22,492 nucleotides of DNA from an uncultured Desulfomonile sp. (GTDB lineage: Bacteria > Desulfobacterota > Desulfomonilia > Desulfomonilales > Desulfomonilaceae). The notes under the pieces are model-generated. The model did not search any database and had not been told where the DNA came from. It saw only the letters and a list, made by a program, of their open reading frames with translations. Shown one piece after another: positions 1 to 7,142 of this stretch. The first letter of the stretch is position 1. Each line of letters starts with the position of its first letter. The translations under genes were made by a program, and so were the position numbers. The DNA lies in contig CALDNG010000290.1 in NCBI GenBank assembly GCA_937915285.1, positions 1 to 22,492 of the forward strand, read 5' to 3'.

Positions 1-363
1 ATCAGGGGCCTGTTCATCAAAAAATTCTCTCTCATGGCATCTCCTAACATCATCTTTAGAATGCGGCGCTGTTGATTCATCTCAATAGCTCTTATTCCAA
101 TTTATTAGAGGCCGTTTCAGATTTGCCGGTTGTTCAATTTGTGAAAGCTGAAAAACCCGCTTGAGAAAAGTTGAATTCAGGAGTATAACTAATAAGTTGT
201 ATTTTATATAACAATCGTAGAATTAAGTGATGCGCAATAACATCATTTTTGTAGAGTATCCATGTCCAGGGGCTCTAAACTCTTCGGACAGTCAATATTT
301 CTATCTACTGCATCACTTAATCGATCGCAATCATAAACAGTCCTCCGTTGGAGAAGCAGTATC
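1..363. other. Upstream region of the asparagine-synthetase-like gene
   Basis: No convincing complete gene is present. In the first forward frame an open frame runs from the window edge to a TGA at 73-75 (24 codons), so it may be the tail of an upstream gene, but it is too short to identify. The rest is AT-rich and contains the sigma-70-like promoter listed separately, giving the next gene a leader of roughly 165 bases. An open frame from 230 to 454 overlaps the next gene by about 90 bases, has no ribosome-binding site and resembles no family I know. Confidence 0.5.
161..189 (+). promoter_or_regulatory. Sigma-70-like promoter for the asparagine-synthetase-like gene
   Basis: TTGAGA (161-166, 5/6 match to the -35 consensus) is followed after exactly 17 bases by TATAAC (184-189, 5/6 match to the -10 consensus). 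Transcription would begin near 196, leaving an untranslated leader of about 165 bases before the start at 364. Prediction by pattern only. Confidence 0.45.
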
Positions 364-1839
364 ATGTCAATCAGGAAAAGTGAATTCGACGGACAATTTA
401 TTCTCTCTCAATATGAAAATGACCTTCCCGCAAAGTGGCGGAAAAGAAAAATAGGCCCATGGATTCTCGCAAGCCACAAAACCCTACCGATTATGGAAAT
501 GTTCCAGTCAGGGGGACAAACTATCGGCTGGTTGTTGGGATACCCTATCACAAATAATGCAGAATTGCTAAATTCTAAGCTAACATTTGAAGAGCAATTC
601 TTGCGCCCTGAGGATTTTGAAGCCTGGTTATGCGGTTTGTCTGGACGATTTGCCTGTATATATCTGCATGGTGATGTGCAGAGGGTTTATCTGGATTCGT
701 GTGGATCGCTTGCCTTGGTCTATTCGACCCAACGAAATTGCGTAGCATCCACAACCACATTGTTGGCTGATATTCACAGAGATGGCGCCCACGAATTAAT
801 CAGCCTCCTTGGAATGCCACATAGTGACGCATGGTATCCGTCGGGGCTTACACCCATGAAGAATGTCAGGCGTCTGTTACCAAATCATTATCTCGATCTG
901 AGCAAATGGAAACCGGTCAGACATTGGCCCAAGCCTTCTGATCTGGATACAAAGACTGATTTCAAACAGACGGTCCAAACAGTAATCGAATCTTTAAAAA
1001 AGAATATTGTTTCTGTTTCAAAACAATATCCGCTCCAGATGTCATTGACCGCCGGTCGAGACAGCAGGATGCTCCTGGCTTGCAGTAAAGAGGTCCTGCA
1101 CCGCATAAAATTTCATACCGGTGTTTGGGTGCCTTCGGGCGTGGATAGTGAAATAGGCCGTCAGTTGGCCACGAAGCTAAAGCTCAATCACGTCACCCTC
1201 AGCGTGAAACTCGCCCAACAACATGAATTGGATGATTGGCAGTTCCGGACAGGACACTGTGTGGCTGGAGAAATCTGGCGGATTCATCCGACTTCGAGGA
1301 AGATAGACCCTCACCGCGCATTCCTGCCGGGTTGCGCCGGAGAAGTCGGAAGGGCCTACTATTGGCGTGAGGATGACGAGAAACTACCAAGGCTTACAGC
1401 CCACGAAATACTAAAGCGAGCCAAGCTTCCAGCAGCGGGTGAGATCCTTCAATTTACCGATGCCTGGCTTGAGGAAATAGCCACCCTTGAATGGAACACC
1501 ATTTTGGACCTGATGTACATCGAGCAGCGTTTGGGTTGCTGGGCCGGGCCTCTTCAGTATGGTCAGGACGGCATGCACAAGGCAAGGCTTTTCCCATTCA
1601 ATGACAGAGCCATATTCAAAGCAATACTCAATTCTCCTGTTGAGCCAAGACGCAGACAGAGACTTGCGGACGATGTCCTGGAATCTGAATGGCCGGAGCT
1701 TCTCGATCTGCCTTTTAACAAGTTGACGGGCGCTGCAGGTCTGATACAGGCCGGAAGGAACATCATTTACTCCGTAGCCTCGGACAGGTTACGAGAATTC
1801 TATGACCAGTTATACGCCTGGAAATTCCAGGCGTGTTGA
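364..1839 (+). CDS. Asparagine synthetase-like protein (degenerate GATase II plus PP-loop domain)
   Basis: The 491-residue protein resembles asparagine synthetase B relatives found in polysaccharide and secondary-metabolite loci. Residues about 50-145 look like the glutamine amidotransferase (Ntn) half, with the family-like stretch GRFACIYLHG and a following VYLDSCGSLALVYS. The catalytic Cys that should follow the initiator Met is absent (the chain starts MSIRKSE), so glutamine hydrolysis is unlikely. Residues 158-180 (GLTPMKNVRRLLPNHYL) match the linker before the synthetase half. SLTAGRDSRM at 227-236 is the ATP-pyrophosphatase P-loop, here AGRDS instead of the usual SGGLDS. It may adenylate a carboxylate and transfer an amine, but the substrate is unknown. 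GGAG at 350-353 lies 10 bases before the chosen ATG. A strong palindrome overlaps its 3' end. Confidence 0.75.
   Translation: MSIRKSEFDGQFILSQYENDLPAKWRKRKIGPWILASHKTLPIMEMFQSGGQTIGWLLGYPITNNAELLNSKLTFEEQFLRPEDFEAWLCGLSGRFACIYLHGDVQRVYLDSCGSLALVYSTQRNCVASTTTLLADIHRDGAHELISLLGMPHSDAWYPSGLTPMKNVRRLLPNHYLDLSKWKPVRHWPKPSDLDTKTDFKQTVQTVIESLKKNIVSVSKQYPLQMSLTAGRDSRMLLACSKEVLHRIKFHTGVWVPSGVDSEIGRQLATKLKLNHVTLSVKLAQQHELDDWQFRTGHCVAGEIWRIHPTSRKIDPHRAFLPGCAGEVGRAYYWREDDEKLPRLTAHEILKRAKLPAAGEILQFTDAWLEEIATLEWNTILDLMYIEQRLGCWAGPLQYGQDGMHKARLFPFNDRAIFKAILNSPVEPRRRQRLADDVLESEWPELLDLPFNKLTGAAGLIQAGRNIIYSVASDRLREFYDQLYAWKFQAC
1814..1834. repeat. Perfect palindrome at the convergent gene ends
   Basis: Arms ACGCCTGGAA (1814-1823) and TTCCAGGCGT (1825-1834) are exact reverse complements around one central base. 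As RNA this makes an 8-bp GC-rich stem with a 5-base loop on either strand. It covers the last codons of the + strand gene, which stops at 1839, and faces the minus-strand transporter, which stops at 1885. No T-tract follows on either strand, so it is at most an atypical bidirectional terminator or processing barrier. Confidence 0.45.
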
Positions 1840-1884
1840 CCAGGATTTAGTGTTACCTGATTTGACAGAGACAGGTTGAATTCA

Positions 1885-4554
1885 TCAAATGTCGAAAAAA
1901 TCCTTGAATTTCAGGGCGCAGAATTTGCACATGTTGATGGCAATCTGGGGATAGACCCGTATAATTCCCTGAAACTGACTTCTGGGTAGAACAAATGTTT
2001 GTGTAGGCTCAACTGCCACGCATGTCACTTCAACAGGCAGATTGCTGAACATGCCCACGAACCCTAGAAAAGAGCCTGGACCTACACTGAATTTCAATAT
2101 TTGTTTGGATGTGTTGTAATTTTTGTAAACCCTCACCATGCCTGAGGTTATCAGGTATATAGAAAAATTTTCAGATCCTTCTGTCAGAATTAATTCGTTC
2201 GGCTCAAAATTACTAATCTCTGTCACAGTCGCCAATGCGTGAAGTTCACGAATCGTCATACCTTCAAAGATTGGAAACATGTAGAATTTCTCAATAAGCT
2301 CAACAGTATTGATCATTGTTCCTTCCCTTGGCGCAATGGGGTCAATATACCTCTGGGCGGCTCTTTTCACATGGACATTGTCATCGTAGGTCCTTGACTC
2401 AATGGCAGGGATTAAGGCCTCTTCAGGCCACATGTCACCCATGGACTCAACCGCAAGCAACCGTGTTAGAGGATCCTCAGAGTGGGACAGTAGAATAAGA
2501 GACCTTGTAACGGTGTCTTCCCTCATTAAGAGTAGCATGGATCTTCCGATTTCTATTTTCCGTTCAATAGGAATGTCTTCCAGAAGTGGAATCAAATATC
2601 TGGTGACCTCCCTATGCACAGTGCTCTCCAATAACTCCACTGCGATCGCTGCCTTATCCGATTTTATTGCATCGTATAATAGGCGCATGTCTGAATGATA
2701 CACCCAAAGTCCATAAAAAATGAGTCTTAATATCTCCTCATTAGACTCTTCCAGATATTTAATCAGCATTCTTATGTTGGGTGTTGCATGTATTGTTCTG
2801 AGTCGATGGATATAAATCAGATTGGTGTACACTTCCGTTACAGCCTTGTTCAGCAGAACACTGTTTTCGAACTCACTAATCGAATAAGATAAACGGATTA
2901 CCTCAAGTATGCCCTGTTTTCCGCGAGGATCCGCAGTAAGAATCGAGGCCTCCAGGTAGGGGAGAACACTCTTGGGATAATGTCGCAAGGCGTCAACTGA
3001 TGCGCTTCTTATCCTGTCATTTGGCTCAGAGAGCATCATGACGAGATGTCTGACGGCCCTGAAGTCATGATGTTTTGAAAAATATGAAATAGCCTCAAGT
3101 TTCGATGAACAGTCATCGTCGCTGAGCATGTCGAGTGCTTCTCTGGCGTTCCCAATGACAAAAGGCTCTTTTATTATTTCCTTGGTTGGCAGTTCCAAAG
3201 CCTGATGTGAAAGCCCGTCTCGAGCCGAGAAATGGTCAAATTTTACTTGATTTTCCGCTCCGGGTCTCTCATCCAAAGCCCCTGTCGGGGTCAGAACCTG
3301 TTTAAGGACGTGTTTGTAGACTGACCTGAAATGAACTGTTTCCGCCAGGAGGATGATTGACAAGAATAGTCCAACATAGGACAGGTCTCTAGGGTCCAGA
3401 AAAGGTTTGGCTGCAAGCATCAGCGTGGATCCCGCAAACATTCCTATTTTAAGAACACTCCCCCGAATGAAAGTACGACTCCATGTCTGTAGGTGTTCCG
3501 GTATAACTCCATAAAGGATTTTGTTCACTGGACCGGCAACCGCCCGCTGAATGAGAATGGAAGAGAATTGGCCATACCCTGCGACGAAAATATTAAACGC
3601 TGCTGGTAGAACGGAGAACAGGACAACAAAATTGAACGGAAAGACCAGTGATGCGTTGGGAAGCCCAAGCCACGAAATCAGGCGGGACGATGAAAACAGG
3701 GCCAGGAAAGTCGTCAGGGTTGTCAGGCCTCTGAAAAGACTGAAAAAAGTTATCAGGGATTGTTCGTCGGCAAACGAGCTGTTTGCAACCGTGTTAAACT
3801 GAAAGAAAAATATCGGGAGCAGAATATTAGGGGTAAGACCTGTGATAATAAGGTATTTTATTATCGGAAACTTCTTCATGAGTCCGGGAACTTCACGCAA
3901 CCGGACCGACGAACTAAGGGAATGCCCTTCTATGACAAGCCTTTCGGAAGATCCCAGGACTTCCGGCCCCCTGCGAAGCATATAAAAAGCAACCAGAATG
4001 TAAATTCCAGCAAATATTGCAAGAACATGCCTTTCTCCCAAGTTGTTCATCAGGAATCCAGTTGAAAAGCTTCCTGCTATCGTTCCCAAAAGCTGACTGG
4101 CTGTTATGAGAGGAAAGATGCGCTTCCCCTGTCTGGCGTCGAACATGTCTCCTGCCATATTCCAAATATGAACGAAAAGCACTGAATCGATCAGGAGCAT
4201 CATCTGGTAAATCAGCGGGTAGACCAGCTTCGATCCCGAGGAAATCATGAAAATGGAAACTGGCGCCATCAAAGCACAGAAAATTAGGAAAAACGATAGG
4301 ATGATTCGGTCTGGAAATACCCTGAGCAGGCGGTTGGTGAAGGCAAAGACTATCACGGTCAAAATGGCGTTGATCACAAGCATCAAAGGTATGGACTCCG
4401 GCCCATACCGTTTTAGAAAAGCGGTGTCCACAAAATTTCTGAAAATTGCGGTGACAAAAAAGAGGAAGAAACAGACTATCGATATCCACACAAGTTTCTG
4501 ATATTCGTTATGGAATACCCTCAAATACTTTTCCATTATTGGAATTGGTTTCAT
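1885..4554 (-). CDS. ATP/ADP translocase-like (NTT/MFS) transporter with HEAT repeats and C-terminal CNB-like domain
   Basis: 889 residues in three parts. Residues about 18-415 carry around 12 hydrophobic segments of the nucleotide-transporter (NTT/Tlc) and MFS type, with a charged GDMFDARQGKRIFPL stretch near 135-149. Residues about 475-740 are helical HEAT-like repeats, for example around 485-530 and 690-740. Residues 752-889 are a CNB/CRP-fold domain with a recognisable VGPGSFLGFVGMF stretch. NTTs of intracellular parasites import ATP; relatives with HEAT repeats in free-living bacteria have no settled substrate. The phosphate-binding cassette lacks the canonical Gly-Glu and Arg, so cyclic nucleotide binding is doubtful. 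The ATG at 4552-4554 has no clear Shine-Dalgarno; Met7 is an alternative. It follows the DUF4337-like gene by 122 bases on the same strand and may be co-transcribed. Confidence 0.8.
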   Translation of the reverse strand: MKPIPIMEKYLRVFHNEYQKLVWISIVCFFLFFVTAIFRNFVDTAFLKRYGPESIPLMLVINAILTVIVFAFTNRLLRVFPDRIILSFFLIFCALMAPVSIFMISSGSKLVYPLIYQMMLLIDSVLFVHIWNMAGDMFDARQGKRIFPLITASQLLGTIAGSFSTGFLMNNLGERHVLAIFAGIYILVAFYMLRRGPEVLGSSERLVIEGHSLSSSVRLREVPGLMKKFPIIKYLIITGLTPNILLPIFFFQFNTVANSSFADEQSLITFFSLFRGLTTLTTFLALFSSSRLISWLGLPNASLVFPFNFVVLFSVLPAAFNIFVAGYGQFSSILIQRAVAGPVNKILYGVIPEHLQTWSRTFIRGSVLKIGMFAGSTLMLAAKPFLDPRDLSYVGLFLSIILLAETVHFRSVYKHVLKQVLTPTGALDERPGAENQVKFDHFSARDGLSHQALELPTKEIIKEPFVIGNAREALDMLSDDDCSSKLEAISYFSKHHDFRAVRHLVMMLSEPNDRIRSASVDALRHYPKSVLPYLEASILTADPRGKQGILEVIRLSYSISEFENSVLLNKAVTEVYTNLIYIHRLRTIHATPNIRMLIKYLEESNEEILRLIFYGLWVYHSDMRLLYDAIKSDKAAIAVELLESTVHREVTRYLIPLLEDIPIERKIEIGRSMLLLMREDTVTRSLILLSHSEDPLTRLLAVESMGDMWPEEALIPAIESRTYDDNVHVKRAAQRYIDPIAPREGTMINTVELIEKFYMFPIFEGMTIRELHALATVTEISNFEPNELILTEGSENFSIYLITSGMVRVYKNYNTSKQILKFSVGPGSFLGFVGMFSNLPVEVTCVAVEPTQTFVLPRSQFQGIIRVYPQIAINMCKFCALKFKDFFDI

Positions 4555-4676
4555 CAGCTATGCCATTAATGATATATAAATTCAGGCGATCAGGGAATTT
4601 CCGTCAATTTAGCAATCTCACCTGATGTAATAAGTTATGGAAGCGCTAACAGTCCAGGCTGAAGTTTCAATAAGCT

Positions 4677-5210
4677 CTAAAAAAACAAATATAAACCGTT
4701 GAACAAATAAACGAACCCTCCGACACCCAGGAAAAGCCCAAGCAGCCAAAGTGGTTTTCTTTTCATCACGCTGGCTATTGAAGATAGCAATATAGCCAGT
4801 TGCAGAAGTATCACCGCTATACCGAACTGTTGGGAATGAACTGATGCTTCATCTCGTTCCTTCTCAAGGTTCAGCGCTTTCTGTTGTATCTCAGATTTTT
4901 CCTCTTCATATCTTTTGATGCTTGAACCGTAGGAGTCAATCCTTCTCTGGATGTCCTTAATTACGTCAGCAGAGGTGGAAGAAGGCAGAATCTTCAGTTC
5001 GGTCTCCAGGTTGTCCTTTTGAATCTCATAAAGATAACCTTTTATACTTTTTGCCTGATAATAAGCCCATTGATTAGAGGCTTGAGTCTGTTTCAATATG
5101 CTTCTGTTTGAGTATTTACCAACACTCAATGTGGAAAGAGTGGCCCCCAGGGCTAGGATTACGGTGGACAAGGCGACTAGGGAAAGCCATCTGTCATTAT
5201 TTTCACTCAT
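4677..5210 (-). CDS. DUF4337-like small membrane protein
   Basis: 177 residues from the ATG at 5208-5210. That start is chosen because AGGAG lies about 8 bases upstream and because the open frame extending to 5519 carries no recognisable domain before it. There is one hydrophobic helix near residues 10-30 and two more near 125-175. Between them a charged, coiled-coil-like region contains two YE-rich stretches. The stretch SNQWAYYQAKSIKGYLYE (about 46-63) is typical of the DUF4337 family as I recall it. Topology would place the coiled coil on one face of the inner membrane. Function is unknown. A plausible promoter lies 41-69 bases upstream. Confidence 0.8.
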   Translation of the reverse strand: MSENNDRWLSLVALSTVILALGATLSTLSVGKYSNRSILKQTQASNQWAYYQAKSIKGYLYEIQKDNLETELKILPSSTSADVIKDIQRRIDSYGSSIKRYEEEKSEIQQKALNLEKERDEASVHSQQFGIAVILLQLAILLSSIASVMKRKPLWLLGLFLGVGGFVYLFNGLYLFF

Positions 5211-5250
5211 ATGCGGACTCCTGAAACATAAATCGCGATTGTATCCACGA

Positions 5251-5279
5251 TTTTTAGGAAATGCCAAAGCCTTAGTCAA
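5251..5279 (-). promoter_or_regulatory. Sigma-70-like promoter for the DUF4337-like gene
   Basis: On the minus strand TTGACT (5279-5274, 5/6) is followed after 17 bases by TAAAAA (5256-5251, 4/6). The transcript would start near 5244, leaving a leader of about 34 bases with AGGAG just before the ATG at 5210. It may also serve the downstream transporter gene. Confidence 0.45.
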
Positions 5280-5429
5280 GATCATTATGAGTGTGATCTG
5301 ACCGTGAAGTAAGGTAGTCAGTTGGGCCGAAGAAAAAGCTTTTAAATCCTGAGGTTGGGGAGTAAGATAAAGACATGTAATTCTAGAAGCAGGCGAAGCC
5401 GAATTTATGATGCGTGAGGGGAATGGGAC

Positions 5430-5501
5430 ATGATTACCTATTGTAGGGAGGCTGTCGCCATTAATCCACGTCTGGGAGAAGAGGTTACTGAGGCGAGTTG
5501 A
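5430..5501 (+). CDS. Possible 23-codon leader ORF overlapping the WecA-like start
   Basis: An ATG at 5430-5432, with a purine-rich GAGGGGA about 7 bases upstream, opens 23 codons (MITYCREAVAINPRLGEE and 5 more residues) ending in TGA at 5499-5501. That stop overlaps the next gene's ATG by one base (TGATG), the arrangement of translationally coupled genes. The peptide resembles nothing I know. It could be a regulatory leader or chance. Confidence 0.25.
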   Translation: MITYCREAVAINPRLGEEVTEAS

Positions 5502-7024
5502 TGACTCCTGGAACAACAATTCTTTGCGCGGCTCTGTTTGGATTGGCGGCCACCTATGCGCTCGTTCCGATAATGAAGAGAGTTGCGTTGAGCCGAGACA
5601 TAATTGCTTATCCTGGTGGGCGGCGTAACCATCAGGCTCCTATTCCGCTGCTGGGTGGGGTTGCAATTTTTCTGCCTCTACTAGTGGCGTTTTCCTGCCT
5701 ATTGTTTGCCGACTTGCTTGGAGAAACAAACTTCAACGACCAATTCCGTTTCAAATTGCTGTCTTTATTTCTGGGCTCATGCTGGATTCTTTTACTGGGA
5801 ACCACAGATGACAAAATGAAACTGAGTTGGAAAAAGAAATTGGCAGGCCAGATATTCGGAGTGGTCGTTCTTATCTGGGGTGGTCATACCATCGGAAGCA
5901 CAACCATTCCTTACATAGGCCCGGTCAATTTCGGTTTTATGGGCTACATAATCCTTGGAGTTGCGGTAATAACGGTTACCAATGCGGTCAACCTGATAGA
6001 TGGAATTGACGGACTAGCAGGCGGGGTTTGTCTTTTTGCAGCAATTACAAGCGGGATAGTCGCATTCTTTAAAAATGACTTGGTAACCTCAGCGCTGGTA
6101 TTCACGTTGGCGGGAAGTCTGGTGGCCTACCTGAGATTCAATTTTCATCCGGCGTCCATATACATGGGTGACGGTGGCAGTCTGACACTGGGCTTTTTTC
6201 TTAGTGTTCTGGCTACGAGCAACATGGCCGTTTCGCAGGGTCAAAGATCTGGTACCATGAGCATGATGATCGTTCCCCTCCTGCCATTCGGTGTGGCGCT
6301 CATAGATGTGGCGCTTGCTGTTGTCAGGCGCTGGATCAGCGGCAGAAAAATATTTCTACCTGATGCGGATCACTTGCATCACAGATTCATGGAGGTCTTT
6401 GGACGGCCGAGGCTGGTTGTTTCGATATTCTATGCTTTCAGCGCAGTCTTTTGTGTGATCACGATCAGCATGGTCCTGGTTCCTGAATCGAATTATCTGT
6501 TCGAGGCGGTATGTTTCGCCGGTTTTGTGCTTATTGTGTCAATGGCGTTCGTGTTAAGGCTTTACAGGGTTGACCAACTTCCCACGATAATAAAGAATCG
6601 TCCTGATTTCAAATTCCTGTCATCTTTCCACACCTTCATGACAATGAGGGTTAGGAAAGCGAGGACGCTTGAGGAGCTTTTGAGTCTTATGGAATCAGGT
6701 GTGAGGGATCTGGATTTTGATTCAGTTGAAGTAAATGTTCAGGGCAAGTGGAGCATGAGTTGGATTAACCCCACCTGTAAGCATCCGGAATCCTGTCGAA
6801 ACCATTGCAATCGAATGTTCAGGGGATCCACGATAACAGTAAATTGGGTAGTACCTAATCACGATAGCGCTAATTATCAGAGATATCTTGAGCTTGTCTG
6901 GCATTGGTTCCTCAGCCAGTCTGAAAACAGGGCCAGACAACTTGTGAGTTCTCAGAATCATCCCGGGCGATTTATCCGTCCAGAGGATAAAGCAGCCATT
7001 TCCGACAAGAAACTTAGCGCCTAA
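5501..7024 (+). CDS. WecA/MraY-family polyprenyl-phosphate sugar-1-phosphate transferase with C-terminal extension
   Basis: 507 residues. Residues 1-355 are the polytopic PNPT enzyme that transfers a UDP-HexNAc-derived sugar-1-phosphate to undecaprenyl phosphate, the first membrane step of O-antigen, teichoic acid or exopolysaccharide synthesis. Visible motifs are the catalytic/Mg-binding DD at 103-104 (GTTDDKMKLSWKKK), NLIDGIDGLAGG at 164-175, MGDGGSLTLG at 222-231, and the WecA-type HLHH at 291-294. An extra soluble tail of about 150 residues (358-507) includes a Cys/His cluster at C426, C432 and C436; WecA and TagO are usually about 350-370 residues, so this is an addition. ATG at 5501 with GAGG at 5490-5493 is preferred over the adjacent TTG at 5498. 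It is divergent from the DUF4337-like gene and convergent with the following minus-strand gene. Confidence 0.9.
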   Translation: MTPGTTILCAALFGLAATYALVPIMKRVALSRDIIAYPGGRRNHQAPIPLLGGVAIFLPLLVAFSCLLFADLLGETNFNDQFRFKLLSLFLGSCWILLLGTTDDKMKLSWKKKLAGQIFGVVVLIWGGHTIGSTTIPYIGPVNFGFMGYIILGVAVITVTNAVNLIDGIDGLAGGVCLFAAITSGIVAFFKNDLVTSALVFTLAGSLVAYLRFNFHPASIYMGDGGSLTLGFFLSVLATSNMAVSQGQRSGTMSMMIVPLLPFGVALIDVALAVVRRWISGRKIFLPDADHLHHRFMEVFGRPRLVVSIFYAFSAVFCVITISMVLVPESNYLFEAVCFAGFVLIVSMAFVLRLYRVDQLPTIIKNRPDFKFLSSFHTFMTMRVRKARTLEELLSLMESGVRDLDFDSVEVNVQGKWSMSWINPTCKHPESCRNHCNRMFRGSTITVNWVVPNHDSANYQRYLELVWHWFLSQSENRARQLVSSQNHPGRFIRPEDKAAISDKKLSA

Positions 7025-7142
7025 CAAATTCTTTCAGTCTTTCGTGGTTACCTACCGGATACTGACGGCTCTACCGGGCGCCCAATCCTTCGATCCTGCG
7101 TGACGGACCCTTATCCCCCAATGGATGGTCTAAAAATTTTTA

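Noticed and set aside
230..454. Forward ORF of about 74 codons overlapping the asparagine-synthetase-like start
   Set aside because: No Shine-Dalgarno, about 90-base overlap with a well-supported gene, and no family resemblance.
3914..4489. 191-codon ORF inside the transporter gene, same strand
   Set aside because: It is the out-of-frame shadow of the transporter's membrane domain; its composition (many His, Phe and Cys) is not protein-like, while the main frame reads as clean transmembrane helices.
5211..5519. N-terminal extension of the DUF4337-like protein
   Set aside because: The upstream part is not conserved-looking, and a strong AGGAG immediately precedes the internal ATG at 5210. 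It would also overlap the divergent gene.
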